From Gammaproteobacteria bacterium (GTDB lineage: Bacteria > Pseudomonadota > Gammaproteobacteria > Pseudomonadales > IMCC2047), in NCBI GenBank assembly GCA_021773395.1, contig JAJFKB010000020.1, positions 124,001-188,000 of the forward strand: a stretch of DNA of 64,000 nt, read 5' to 3'. Below, piece by piece: positions 22,976 through 32,346 of the stretch (its first letter is position 1; each line of letters begins with the position of its first letter). The notes under the pieces were generated by a model that saw only the letters and a list, made by a program, of their open reading frames with translations, had not been told where the DNA came from and made no database searches. Position numbers and translations under genes: made by a program.

Positions 22976-24154
22976 ATGAATGATGTTGTTGTTTTGAGTG
23001 CAGTACGCACGGCGGTCGGTGATTTTGGCGGGAGTTTGAAAAACTATTCGCCGGGCCAATTGGCTACCGCCGTTGTGCAGGAGGCGGTAAAAAGGTCAAG
23101 TGTCGAAGCAGACCAGATAGGACATTCAGTATTTGGCAGTGTCATTGTCACTGAGCCTCAGGATATGTATTTGGCAAGAGTTGCTGCACTTAATGCAGGA
23201 TTGTCTGATACGACGCCCGCGATGACCGTAAACCGCCTTTGTGGTAGCGGTCTGCAGGCGGTGGTGAGTGCTGCGCAGCAAATACAGTTGGGAAAGTGCA
23301 AAGCGGCTGTAGCCGGTGGCGCTGAATCTATGACCCGCGCACCTTATTTGGCAACGGGCGCACGTTTTGGTAATCGATTGGGCGACGGCAAGCTGCTGGA
23401 TATGATGTTGGCGGCTTTGCATTGCCCCTTTGAAAAAATTCACATGGGACTAACCGCTGAAGCGATCGCAGATAAATGGGGGATTTCACGGGAGCAACAG
23501 GATCAACTGGCGGTGGAAAGTCACAGGCGTGCGCAGCGGGCGATTGAAGAGGGTAGATTCAAAGACCAGATACTTCCGATGGCATTGAAGTCCCGCAAAG
23601 GAATCACGCAATTCGAACAGGATGAGCATGTGCGATTCAATGCGACCCTTGACGATATGGCAAAGCTCGCTCCTGCTTTTGACAAGCAGGGAACTGTCAC
23701 TGCAGGTAATGCGTCTGGAATTAATGATGCAGCGGCTGCGTTGGTACTGATGGACAAAAAGCAGGCGGAGCAACAAGGTTTGCTGCCCATGGCAAGGCTG
23801 GTTGACTACTCCTGTGCCGGGGTGGAGCCCCTGTATATGGGAATCGGGCCAGTGCCTGCTGTGCGTAACCTGTTGGCAAACGCTCAACTGCAGGTTGATG
23901 ATATCGATGTGTGGGAAGTGAATGAGGCATTTGCGGCTCAAGCGATTGCCGTAGCCAGAGAGCTAGAAATACCCCAGGAAAAATTAAACCCCAACGGGAG
24001 CGGTATTGGCATTGGACACCCAATTGGTGCAACGGGTGCTTTAATCACCGTAAAAGCACTGTATGAGTTACAACGCATTGAAGGCCGATATGCAGTAGTG
24101 TCCATGTGCATAGGCGGAGGGCAGGGTATTGCGGCATTATTTGAGCGAATTTAG
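22976..24154 (+). CDS. Thiolase (acetyl-CoA C-acyltransferase)
   Basis: The 392-residue protein has the degradative thiolase residues: the nucleophile Cys in MTVNRLCGSGLQAVV, the NEAFAAQ segment, the His in GHPIGATGALI and the second Cys in CIGGGQGIA. It cleaves a 3-oxoacyl-CoA with coenzyme A to acetyl-CoA and a shortened acyl-CoA, or runs in reverse. It is the last gene of the acyl-CoA dehydrogenase operon and is followed by a terminator. No hydratase or hydroxyacyl dehydrogenase is beside it, so those steps are encoded elsewhere. Confidence 0.95.
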   Translation: MNDVVVLSAVRTAVGDFGGSLKNYSPGQLATAVVQEAVKRSSVEADQIGHSVFGSVIVTEPQDMYLARVAALNAGLSDTTPAMTVNRLCGSGLQAVVSAAQQIQLGKCKAAVAGGAESMTRAPYLATGARFGNRLGDGKLLDMMLAALHCPFEKIHMGLTAEAIADKWGISREQQDQLAVESHRRAQRAIEEGRFKDQILPMALKSRKGITQFEQDEHVRFNATLDDMAKLAPAFDKQGTVTAGNASGINDAAAALVLMDKKQAEQQGLLPMARLVDYSCAGVEPLYMGIGPVPAVRNLLANAQLQVDDIDVWEVNEAFAAQAIAVARELEIPQEKLNPNGSGIGIGHPIGATGALITVKALYELQRIEGRYAVVSMCIGGGQGIAALFERI

Positions 24155-24480
24155 GAATTAATTGGGTTCCTGCCCTAGAGTTTAGGGTTACTTTAGCTCT
24201 ATAATAACCACCCGAAAAATTAGATCCCATGCGGTTGACTGGTATTATGTTTACCGTAAAGTTTTGCTTTCCTTGAGCGTTGAAATCCTGTGTTCCCATG
24301 ACCTGGGGCACAGGCTTCTTTTTTAAATCAATTCATTTCTGGTGCACCTTTGCACTCATGTAGCACTTTTCTTGCTGTCATTCAGCCGGAATAATGTCTG
24401 ACACGGGGAAATCATTGAAGCCCGCGGAATAAATAGTTTAGTATTCGTCGCGCTAGTCAATATTTATTACCGAGGTTCAA
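24155..24480. other. Intergenic region with terminator and Nramp promoter
   Basis: The stretch carries the terminator of the thiolase operon and presumably the promoter of the transporter gene. Apart from the hairpin I see nothing structured; no tRNA-like or coding sequence was found. Confidence 0.5.
24287..24324 (+). terminator. Rho-independent terminator of the thiolase operon
   Basis: CCTGTG and CACAGG, with an inner CCC-GGG, form a stem that is followed by CTTCTTTTTT. It lies 130 bases after the thiolase stop codon. Confidence 0.75.
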
Positions 24481-25755
24481 GTGCATAACAATAAACCCCT
24501 AATAAAAGTTATTGGTCCCGGGTTGCTATTCGCTGGCTCGGCGGTCGGTGTTTCGCATTTGGTGCAATCAACGAGAGCCGGGGCCATGTATGGAATGGCA
24601 CTGGTGGTATTTATTGTCGCTGCCTTTGTCACAAAATATCCAAGCTTTCTTTTTGCACCTCGATATTCCGCGATCACTGGACGATCCGTTCTAGCCAGCT
24701 ACCGCCAACAAGGGCGTTTTGCAATGGGGTTCTACGGGGTTTCAACCATAATCAGCATGTTTATTGGTGCCGCGGCCAATTTATTGGTTACGTCTGGACT
24801 GTTGATGGCGGTCTTTGATCTCCAGCAAAGTGTGGTGCCATTGGCTGCGGTGATCAGTGGAATAGGGATGGCGCTTCTGGTGGCAGGGCATTATCACTGG
24901 CTGGATCGGCTAATGCGCGTTTTGATGGCGTTTTTGACCATCGCCACCATTGCCGCAACCGTCATGGCATGGCCGATGATAAACTGGCAGGTTTCAGGCG
25001 TTTGGCTGCCAGCAGAATACAACATGGCCACCATTCTGTTTCTGGCGGCATTGGTGGGCTGGATGCCGACACCCAGTGATGTTTCAGTCTGGCAATCGCA
25101 ATGGACCGTAGCCAAAATCCGAGACACGGGTTATCGCCCGAATACCAGGGAAGCAAATCTGGATTTTCATATCGGCTATGTATCAACACTTTTGCTTGCC
25201 TTTTGTTTTGTTATTTTAGGTACTGCCGTGATGCATGGCTCTGGAAATGGTTTTGAAGGCAGTCCCGCGAAATTCGCAGCGCAGGTGATTGGTCTTTATG
25301 AGCAAGCATTAGGCAAATGGAGCGGCTCGGTAGTTGGAATTGCCGCCGTATCTGTCATGTTTTCTACGCTGCTGGCCATTTTAGATGGCTATCCACGGGG
25401 TTTTGCGAATTTTTTACTGTTGTTACATGGGCAGGAAGAGGGGGTCCAGGAAGACCATACCTCAGAGAGAACGCGTCACAGGTATTATTGGTGTACCATG
25501 TTAGTTATGGTACTTGGAGCCTTATTGATTTTGGCGTTGTTTGAGGGCCAGTTTAAAAGCTTCGTTGATTTTGGTGCAACGGCAGCCTTTTTGGGTGCGC
25601 CATTATTTGCGCTGTTAAACCATCGAGCTATGCAGGGCGAAGACATTCCGATTCATTTAAGGCCGAGAGGCTTTTTATATCAGTGGAGTATTGTTGGAAT
25701 TCTGGCTCTCACGCTGTTTGCCCTGCTCTATATCTATTTTGCATTTCTGCATTAA
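24481..25755 (+). CDS. Nramp-superfamily transporter without canonical metal-binding motifs
   Basis: The 424-residue protein has about eleven membrane segments and the Nramp overall pattern (GPGLLFAGS at the start of TM1, and TM6 near residue 190). The metal-coordinating TM1 motif DPGN reads GVSH at 23-26, and the TM6 MPH reads MPT at 195-197 in GWMPTPSDVSVWQSQW. Canonical Mn2+/Fe2+ coordination by Asp, Asn and Met is therefore not preserved. Related Nramp-like proteins without these motifs transport other ions or organic substrates. The start is a GTG. The aldehyde dehydrogenase gene begins 29 bases after its stop, so substrate uptake for that enzyme is conceivable. Confidence 0.82.
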   Translation: MHNNKPLIKVIGPGLLFAGSAVGVSHLVQSTRAGAMYGMALVVFIVAAFVTKYPSFLFAPRYSAITGRSVLASYRQQGRFAMGFYGVSTIISMFIGAAANLLVTSGLLMAVFDLQQSVVPLAAVISGIGMALLVAGHYHWLDRLMRVLMAFLTIATIAATVMAWPMINWQVSGVWLPAEYNMATILFLAALVGWMPTPSDVSVWQSQWTVAKIRDTGYRPNTREANLDFHIGYVSTLLLAFCFVILGTAVMHGSGNGFEGSPAKFAAQVIGLYEQALGKWSGSVVGIAAVSVMFSTLLAILDGYPRGFANFLLLLHGQEEGVQEDHTSERTRHRYYWCTMLVMVLGALLILALFEGQFKSFVDFGATAAFLGAPLFALLNHRAMQGEDIPIHLRPRGFLYQWSIVGILALTLFALLYIYFAFLH

Positions 25756-25784
25756 CCAATGGGTTTTATAAAACAGAGACACGC

Positions 25785-27206
25785 ATGCAAGTTTATGATC
25801 AGCTATACATCAACGGAATTTGGGCGCCTGCTCAGTCTGGTAATTCAATAAGGGTTAGTAACCCTGCAAATAATGAAATCATTGCTGAAGTTGCCACAGC
25901 GTCAATAGATCAAGTGAATGAAGCGGTCGATGCCGCTCATCAGGCATTCCCGGAATGGTCGGAGACACCAGCCGAAGAGCGCTCTCGATTGATAAAGGCG
26001 ATTGCGAATCTAATGATGGAACGCCGACAGCAGTTAGCGCATGTGATTTGTGAAGAGCTGGGCATGCCATTAAAATTTTGCGAGCCGGTGCAGGTTGTCG
26101 GACCCGCACAGGGTATGGGCAGCTATGCATCACGCGCTCAGCGGATGGATTTGGTGGAGAAAATTGGCGCGGTGCAGGTAGTTCGCGAGCCCATCGGAGT
26201 GTGCGCATTGATTACACCTTGGAACTATCCTTTGCACCAAATTGTTGGTAAATGCGCGCCTGCACTGGCTGCGGGTTGTACGATGGTACTGAAACCTTCA
26301 GAAATCACACCATTGAATGCAATTCTGTTCGCGGAAATATTGGACGAAGTCGGTGTACCTAAGGGGGTGTTTAATCTGATTCAGGGTATGGGTACGCCGG
26401 TAGGGGAGGCTCTACTGCAAAACTCAAAGGTTGATATGGTATCTTTTACGGGATCGACACCGGCCGGAGTTCGTATTTCGGAACTTGCAGCCGCTACCGT
26501 AAAACGTGTTTGCCTGGAACTTGGCGGAAAGTCTCCTTTCATCATTACTGAGGGATTGCCGGATCTGTCGACTGCTGTTAAATACGGCGTAAAGGATGTG
26601 TTGATAAATTCCGGGCAAACTTGCACAGCCCTGACTCGAATGTTGGTGCATGAGAGTGATTATGATGAAGCGGTGCAGTTGGCACAGCAATTCGCTGAAG
26701 GCTACAAGGTTGGTAATCCACTTGAATCAGATACTTTTTTAGGCCCGATGAGTTCCTGTTTACAGCAGCAGCGCGTTCGTGACGCCATCCAAACGGGGTT
26801 AAATGAAGGAGCTCGACTGGTAACCGGCGGGCTGGATCTTCCAGCACATTTAGAGGCTGGTGCTTATATTTGTCCAACCATTTTTGCAGATGTCGATAAC
26901 TCCATGCGTATAGCCCGAGAGGAGATATTTGGGCCGGTGCTTTGTATTATGCGCTATCGTGACGAAGCGCATGCGATTGAAATTGCGAACGATAGTGACT
27001 ATGGGTTATCCAGTGCTGTATGGTCTAACAATAATGATGATGCGGTGAGAATAGCAAAACGTATTCGAGCCGGTCTGGTTCATGTCAATGGTGGGCAGTT
27101 CAGCTATGAGGCCCCTTTCGGAGGTTACAAAAAATCAGGTAATGGTCGAGAGTGGGGTGATGCGGGATTAGATGAGTATGTTGAAACCAAGGCTATACTG
27201 TTTTAA
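25785..27206 (+). CDS. NAD(P)-dependent aldehyde dehydrogenase
   Basis: The 473-residue protein has LYINGIWAP, FTGSTPAGVRISE, the catalytic base in LELGGKSPFII, the catalytic Cys in NSGQTCTALTRML, EEIFGPVLCIM and a C-terminal PFGGYKKSGNGREWG. The true start is the ATG at 25785; the open frame runs 34 codons further back into the transporter gene. It oxidises an unknown aldehyde and differs clearly in sequence from the enzyme at 5159. It ends at a bidirectional terminator. Confidence 0.93.
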   Translation: MQVYDQLYINGIWAPAQSGNSIRVSNPANNEIIAEVATASIDQVNEAVDAAHQAFPEWSETPAEERSRLIKAIANLMMERRQQLAHVICEELGMPLKFCEPVQVVGPAQGMGSYASRAQRMDLVEKIGAVQVVREPIGVCALITPWNYPLHQIVGKCAPALAAGCTMVLKPSEITPLNAILFAEILDEVGVPKGVFNLIQGMGTPVGEALLQNSKVDMVSFTGSTPAGVRISELAAATVKRVCLELGGKSPFIITEGLPDLSTAVKYGVKDVLINSGQTCTALTRMLVHESDYDEAVQLAQQFAEGYKVGNPLESDTFLGPMSSCLQQQRVRDAIQTGLNEGARLVTGGLDLPAHLEAGAYICPTIFADVDNSMRIAREEIFGPVLCIMRYRDEAHAIEIANDSDYGLSSAVWSNNNDDAVRIAKRIRAGLVHVNGGQFSYEAPFGGYKKSGNGREWGDAGLDEYVETKAILF

Positions 27207-27232
27207 TTGATTAGTGAAGCGGGTGGGCAAGA

Positions 27233-27258
27233 AAAGCCGAGGTAAACCCCCCGGCTTT
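27233..27258. terminator. Bidirectional terminator
   Basis: AAAGCCG and CGGCTTT form a 7-bp stem, extended by inner G-C pairs, between the convergent aldehyde dehydrogenase and Usp genes. Both arms carry short A or T runs, so it can serve either strand. Confidence 0.65.
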
Positions 27259-27268
27259 CTATCAACTA

Positions 27269-28090
27269 TTATTTCGTCCAGACGATAGTAACTACATCAC
27301 AGTCCAGTTTATCAATAACACGTTCCACGGTATTGCCAAATATTTTCCGGGTGACTCCAGGACTTGCTATGGCGCCAATGACTACCATTTCAGCACCTAT
27401 CTCGTTCGCCGTCTCGGCAATTGCATCTTCCGGATGTCCGGTAACGCTATGGGCATGCGTTCTGTCAATATCGCATCTTTTTGCAAGGTCAGCAGGGTTT
27501 ATAAAATCCTCCCAATCCTTGTATGCCCGGACGGCGTGTAACTCTGCGTTTTCATAGGGTCTGATAATTTCATTAGCTAATTTGAGTATGCTGTTATTCA
27601 TTTTTGTATAAGTCTCGTCAGACTCATCAGCCTTGATTGCTGCCAGAATTTTTGCACTTTCTAGTGAATTTTCACGTTTCATAAGAAAAACAGGAATGTT
27701 TGCAGTGCGCAACAACTGCCAGTCTGAGCTCTTGCGCAACCGTCCAGGCAAACCTTTTCGCTTGGTGGCTTTAACAACCAGGTCACAACCAGACTCATTC
27801 GCCGCAGTACAAATATTGTCGCGCCACTCGGGATCCCAGGCAATCTGATATTCCACCTCGACACCGGCTGCTCTAAGTGGTTCGAGCAAGCTGTCGAGCC
27901 ATAGTTCATGGCGATTAATTTCGACTTTTTTTAATTCTTCCTGATCCTGAGAGCGGGTGCCGGAAAATATGCAGCAATGAGCGAGTATTTTAGCGCCACG
28001 CACTTTGGCTACACGTTCCAATCTTTTTAGTAGTCGGTGGTTATCGGTTGTTGGATCAATTATAGCGAATACTCTATTCAAACTTGGCAT
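27269..28090 (-). CDS. Tandem universal stress protein (UspE-like)
   Basis: From the ATG at 28090 (CAGGAT upstream on that strand) the protein has 273 residues and two Usp domains. The first has NRVFAIIDPTTDNHRLL and CDLVVKATKRKG; the second ends in GHPEDAIAETANEIGAEMVVIGAIASPG and VIDKLDCDVVTI. Two-domain Usp proteins act in the cytoplasm during starvation or oxidative and respiratory stress; their biochemistry is poorly known. The divergent CBS-domain gene suggests a shared stress or low-energy response. An upstream start at 28129 is possible but lacks a ribosome site. Confidence 0.88.
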   Translation of the reverse strand: MPSLNRVFAIIDPTTDNHRLLKRLERVAKVRGAKILAHCCIFSGTRSQDQEELKKVEINRHELWLDSLLEPLRAAGVEVEYQIAWDPEWRDNICTAANESGCDLVVKATKRKGLPGRLRKSSDWQLLRTANIPVFLMKRENSLESAKILAAIKADESDETYTKMNNSILKLANEIIRPYENAELHAVRAYKDWEDFINPADLAKRCDIDRTHAHSVTGHPEDAIAETANEIGAEMVVIGAIASPGVTRKIFGNTVERVIDKLDCDVVTIVWTK

Positions 28091-28421
28091 AATGCGAAAT
28101 CCTGATGGGCAAAATTCAATAAAATTCATTCTTGGTTTATAGGTTAAACCATGTGTTGTCCGTTGAAAACAGCCAAGCGCGATAAATCCGCTTTAACTGG
28201 ATTTTTTTTACATTGAATGACTGCGATTTTGCTGATTAAAATATTACACTAGCGTTAGTGGTTCGTGATTTTCTGGTGGAATGGTGTTTTTGGATAACAC
28301 GAGTTGTTGACCTTCTGAAAGAGCAAGCTTGCCGTCTAACTTGACTGCATACATCTTTCAGCGTAAAAGTGAAACCATCCCACTGCTTAATGAGTATAAA
28401 TATAAAAAATAGGGAGCTTAA
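28091..28421. other. Divergent promoter region between usp and the CBS gene
   Basis: A candidate promoter for the CBS gene is TTGACT, 17 bases, TAAAAG near 28340-28370. I found no FNR-type site and no small RNA structure that I would stand behind. Confidence 0.3.
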
Positions 28422-28838
28422 ATGATGCTTAAATCAATAAAAGTACGGGACTATATGACAAGAGGGCTAATCACACTAAAGCCTGACATGGATCTATTTG
28501 ATGCCATATCAATTTTACAGACCAACCGCATATCCGGTGCACCTGTAGTTGATCAAAATGGGCATCTAATCGGTGTATTATCGGAAGGCGACTGTCTTAA
28601 TGCTATAATTAAAGATATCTATTATGAAGAGGCGGGTGGTAAGGTTTCCGAATGTATGAGTACAGATGTTGAAACCATCAGCCCTGAAGACGATATTGTT
28701 GATATTGCAGTTGATTTCAACAAAAAGAGAAAACGCCGTTTCCCGGTGATAGAAGATGATAAATTGGTGGGACAGATTAGTCAGAGAGATATTTTGCGGG
28801 CTGTACTCGAGATAGCGCAGCACCCCAGTCACGGCTGA
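28422..28838 (+). CDS. CBS-domain pair protein
   Basis: The 138-residue protein is two CBS domains: VRDYMTRGLITLKPDMDLFDAI through RISGAPVVDQNGHLIGVLSEGDCLNAI, and VSECMSTDVETISPEDDIVDIA through RRFPVIEDDKLVGQISQRDILRAV. Such pairs bind adenine nucleotides and sense cell energy or redox state. There is no catalytic domain. GGGAG lies before the start. It precedes the GacA-type regulator by 36 bases on the same strand, so the two may be co-transcribed. Confidence 0.9.
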   Translation: MMLKSIKVRDYMTRGLITLKPDMDLFDAISILQTNRISGAPVVDQNGHLIGVLSEGDCLNAIIKDIYYEEAGGKVSECMSTDVETISPEDDIVDIAVDFNKKRKRRFPVIEDDKLVGQISQRDILRAVLEIAQHPSHG

Positions 28839-28874
28839 TTAATTTGATTCCACCTGCAAGAATGGAGAACTTGG

Positions 28875-29540
28875 GTGACTGAATTACTAATTGTTGATGA
28901 TCATGATCTCGTGCGCTATGGCTTAAAGCGTATCCTGGAGGACATGCCGAATATAACCGTAGTCGGTGAAGCCGTCAGTGGTGAAGATGCGATTAAGCTG
29001 GTCAGGGAGTTAAACCCTGATGTAGTACTCATGGATGTATTGATGCCGGGCATCGGAGGCCTTGAAGCTACACGAAGAATTCATCACTACAGTCCGGACA
29101 TTAAAGTGATCGTCGTAACCGCTTGTGACGATGATGTTTATCCAACACGGTTAATGAACGCTGGCGCAGCGGGGTATCTCACTAAAGGTGCTGACGTTCA
29201 TGAGATGGCGGAAGCGATTAAGCAAGTGGGTGCAGGCAAGCGCTATATCAGTCCCGATATTGCACAAAAACTGGCGTTAAAGTCTTTTAGTGGTGAGCCA
29301 AACGGAGTGCCCTTTGATCAGCTCTCGGAAAGAGAGCTGCAAATAGCAATGATGATTGTTAATTGTCATAAGGTAAACGATATCGCTGAAAAACTGTGTT
29401 TAAGCCCAAAAACTGTTAATACTTATCGCTATAGAATATTCAGCAAGTTAGGCATTAACAGTGATGTTGAGTTGGCGTTAATGGCTGTACGGTTTGGGCT
29501 ACTGGAAAACGGTGCTGAAGGTTTATCGAAGCCCGCTTGA
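28875..29540 (+). CDS. gacA: GacA/UvrY-type response regulator
   Basis: The 221-residue protein has a receiver domain with D8-D9, phospho-acceptor D54 (VLMDVLMPG) and Lys in LTKGA, followed by a NarL/LuxR winged helix with [14 protein letters not shown] and [22 protein letters not shown]. The order gacA-uvrC-pgsA is conserved in gammaproteobacteria and supports the GacA (UvrY) identity. GacA switches on small RNAs that sequester CsrA/RsmA and so controls secondary metabolism and motility. The start codon is GTG. No Rsm-type small RNA was found in this window. Confidence 0.9.
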   Translation: MTELLIVDDHDLVRYGLKRILEDMPNITVVGEAVSGEDAIKLVRELNPDVVLMDVLMPGIGGLEATRRIHHYSPDIKVIVVTACDDDVYPTRLMNAGAAGYLTKGADVHEMAEAIKQVGAGKRYISPDIAQKLALKSFSGEPNGVPFDQLSERELQIAMMIVNCHKVNDIAEKLCLSPKTVNTYRYRIFSKLGINSDVELALMAVRFGLLENGAEGLSKPA

Positions 29541-29583
29541 GAAGTTGTATTGAGAGACTATCCTTTGAATGCTTTAAGTTAAC

Positions 29584-31410
29584 TTGTCTGAATTCGATCC
29601 TGTAAAATTTCTTGCTGATTTGAAACACCACCCTGGTGTTTACCAGATGCTCGACGAATGTGGACACATCCTGTATGTGGGTAAGGCAAAAAGCCTCAAA
29701 AAACGTGTGGCGAGTTACTTTCGCGAGCAATCGTTAAGCATTAAAAATAGGTCGTTGATGAAAAAGGTAGCGGATATTCAGATAACCGTTACCGCCAGTG
29801 AAACTGAAGCATTGCTCCTTGAACAGAACCTGATCAAAAGTGAAAAACCTGCTTACAATATACTTTTGCGGGATGACAAATCTTATCCCTTTATTTATCT
29901 CACTCAAGCCGGCGAGTATCCTTCGATAGGAATACACCGCGGTAAACGAAAAAAATCCGTTCGCTATTTCGGGCCTTTTCCAAGCGCTTCAGCGGTACGT
30001 GAAACGTTGCACTTGCTTCAAAAATCTTTCAAGGTCAGGCAGTGTGACGAAAGTTACTTCAATAACCGTACTCGCCCTTGTCTGCAATATCAAATTAAGC
30101 GCTGCACAGCACCCTGCGTAGGTCTCATTCCAAAATCATCCTACGCCGAAGATGTTCGACATACCTGTATGTTTCTTGAGGGCAAGGATAAGGAGATTGT
30201 TCGGGAGCTACAAAAGCAAATGGACAGCGCTGCCGCAGAACTAAATTTCGAAAGGGCTGCTGAATTACGTGATCAGGTTAGTTTTCTGAGAAAAATTCAG
30301 GAACAGCAGTATGTAGCAGGTAGCAGTGGAGACGTCGATATAGTAGCGGGAATGGTTAAACCGATCGGCTGTTGCGTACATCTGCTCTTTATCCGTGCCG
30401 GGCGCATTTTGGGTAGCAGAACCTATTATCCTAAGGTTAAAGGGGCTATTTCTTTGCAACAATTGTTGTCGGCATTCATACCGCAATTTTACTTAGGGCA
30501 TGAATCGCAACATCAGGTGCCAAAGGAAATAATTTGTAATAGTCGATTAGACGACGAGCGACCTTTATTGAATGCGCTTGCAGACGTGGCGGGCAGGAAA
30601 CTAAAATTTTCAACTAAAGTGCGGGGCGAGCGGGCTCGCTGGTTACAAATGGCCATTAATAATGCAGACAAAAATTTATTGGGGCATCACTCGCGTAAAT
30701 TGGATTACTATGGCCGTCTTCGGGCGTTGCAGGAGGCATTGTCGCTTGATGCATTACCGCAACGGATGGAGTGCTTTGATATTAGTCATAGCTCAGGGGA
30801 GGCTACAGTAGCTTCCTGTGTTGTCTTTGATGCGAATGGACCGTTGAATGCAGATTATCGACGGTTCAATATTGACAACATAACGCCAGGCGACGACTAC
30901 GCGGCGATGGCTCAAGCGATTAAAAGACGCTATACACGCCTGAAAAAAGGTGAGGCCAAGATGCCAGATATTCTGTTTATTGATGGCGGCAAAGGGCAGC
31001 TTCGAATGGCCGAAGATAGGTTGGCAGAATTAGGGGTGAACGGCGTCGTGTTAGTGGGAATAGCCAAAGGGGTCACTCGTAAGCCTGGGCTTGAATCTCT
31101 ATTTATAGCCGGCAAGGGCGATGAAATTGTCTTGTCACCTGACTCGGCCGCGTTGCATTTGATACAACACATACGTGACGAAGCACACCGTTTCGCTATC
31201 AGCAGCCATAGACAAAGAAGAGGTAAAAAACGCACCACATCATCATTGGAGCGAATTCCGGGAATAGGCGCTAAACGCCGAGCGGCTTTGCTACGCTTTT
31301 TTGGAGGGCTGCAGGCCATTAATAGTGCGAGTCCAGAAGAGATTGCAAAGGTGCCTGGCGTCAGCAAACTGCTGGCAGAAGAAATTTATGCTTGTATACA
31401 TAATGAATAA
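29584..31410 (+). CDS. uvrC: Excinuclease ABC subunit C
   Basis: The 608-residue protein has the GIY-YIG nuclease (HPGVYQMLDECGHILYVGKAKSLKKRV), a UVR domain around 200-235, the RNase-H-like C-terminal nuclease (DISHSSGEATVASCVVFD, PDILFIDGGKGQL) and a terminal helix-hairpin-helix pair (RIPGIGAKRRAALL). It makes both incisions around DNA damage in nucleotide excision repair with UvrAB. The start is a TTG at 29584. It follows gacA by 43 bases, and pgsA is next. Confidence 0.97.
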   Translation: MSEFDPVKFLADLKHHPGVYQMLDECGHILYVGKAKSLKKRVASYFREQSLSIKNRSLMKKVADIQITVTASETEALLLEQNLIKSEKPAYNILLRDDKSYPFIYLTQAGEYPSIGIHRGKRKKSVRYFGPFPSASAVRETLHLLQKSFKVRQCDESYFNNRTRPCLQYQIKRCTAPCVGLIPKSSYAEDVRHTCMFLEGKDKEIVRELQKQMDSAAAELNFERAAELRDQVSFLRKIQEQQYVAGSSGDVDIVAGMVKPIGCCVHLLFIRAGRILGSRTYYPKVKGAISLQQLLSAFIPQFYLGHESQHQVPKEIICNSRLDDERPLLNALADVAGRKLKFSTKVRGERARWLQMAINNADKNLLGHHSRKLDYYGRLRALQEALSLDALPQRMECFDISHSSGEATVASCVVFDANGPLNADYRRFNIDNITPGDDYAAMAQAIKRRYTRLKKGEAKMPDILFIDGGKGQLRMAEDRLAELGVNGVVLVGIAKGVTRKPGLESLFIAGKGDEIVLSPDSAALHLIQHIRDEAHRFAISSHRQRRGKKRTTSSLERIPGIGAKRRAALLRFFGGLQAINSASPEEIAKVPGVSKLLAEEIYACIHNE

Positions 31411-31461
31411 TCAAGCCCATTCCAGTATTATGTCCCACTTTTGTAATGGCCTTCTGTGAAT

Positions 31462-32010
31462 ATGAGTATCCCCAATATTATAACCAGTTTGCGAGTGCTT
31501 CTGATTCCGGTTTTGGTGTTGGTTTATTATCTCCCCTTTGAAGGGCGCTATCTCGCTTCTGCGGCAATTTTTACGGTTGCTAGTATTTCCGATTGGCTGG
31601 ACGGTTATTTGGCAAGACGCTGGGATCAATATACTCAGTTTGGCGCTTTTTTTGATCCAGTAGCCGATAAATTAATTGTGGCAGTTGCACTAGTATTGCT
31701 GGTTGCGGAACATGCTTCTGTTTGGTTAACCATTCCGGCGATGATTATTATTGGCCGAGAGATTGTCATATCAGCCCTTAGGGAATGGATGGCTGAACTG
31801 GGGAAGCGTACAAGCGTTGCTGTTTCCTATATCGGAAAATTAAAGACTACGTTGCAGATGGTGGCTATTATCGTTTTATTGATTGATGTCCCGAATAGCC
31901 ATGCGGCCAATGTGGGTTTGGTATTGCTTTACGGTTCTGCTGTATTGACGATCTGGTCAATGTTTATATATTTGGCGGCTGCTTGGGATGAACTGACTAA
32001 GGATATCTAA
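31462..32010 (+). CDS. pgsA: CDP-diacylglycerol-glycerol-3-phosphate 3-phosphatidyltransferase
   Basis: The 182-residue membrane protein starts MSIPNIITSLRVLLIP and carries the CDP-alcohol phosphotransferase motif in DWLDGYLARRWDQYTQFGAF followed by FDPVADK, with the D-G, A-R, G and two Asp positions in place. It makes phosphatidylglycerol phosphate at the inner membrane. A GTG six bases upstream (31456) is an alternative start. It completes the conserved gacA-uvrC-pgsA order. A second family member lies at 54690. Confidence 0.95.
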   Translation: MSIPNIITSLRVLLIPVLVLVYYLPFEGRYLASAAIFTVASISDWLDGYLARRWDQYTQFGAFFDPVADKLIVAVALVLLVAEHASVWLTIPAMIIIGREIVISALREWMAELGKRTSVAVSYIGKLKTTLQMVAIIVLLIDVPNSHAANVGLVLLYGSAVLTIWSMFIYLAAAWDELTKDI

Positions 32011-32017
32011 CGAACGG

Positions 32018-32278
32018 TTACCGGACAATTCTTCGACACCCTATTTTCTCGCATTGACCTTTCTTTTTAAGACGATACTGCACTAGCTGTTGGTCGCATT
32101 CATATACGCTTTTATATAGCTCGCCAAAATCAGTGCTGCCGTGTTCTGCGCAGTAACTTTGATAGAAAACCTGACTTCGAGTGAGCCAGGTGTATAAGCC
32201 CAGACCAATCGTTAAGGCCATCAGTGTCAGCGTTGAAAAACGAGAAATTTTTCTATATCCAGTAACAAGTTTATTCAT
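32018..32278 (-). CDS. Small membrane-anchored protein of unknown function
   Basis: The 86-residue protein has one hydrophobic segment (about 15-32, TLTLMALTIGLGLYTWL) and a basic C-terminus with four cysteines. I do not recognise a family. It is convergent with pgsA, 8 bases away, and no partner gene is obvious. Confidence 0.5.
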   Translation of the reverse strand: MNKLVTGYRKISRFSTLTLMALTIGLGLYTWLTRSQVFYQSYCAEHGSTDFGELYKSVYECDQQLVQYRLKKKGQCEKIGCRRIVR

Positions 32279-32346
32279 GATTAACTCTATTTCAAGCTGT
32301 GCGAATGATCTGTATTAAGGGCTAAAGCTTAGCCAATTTATATGTT

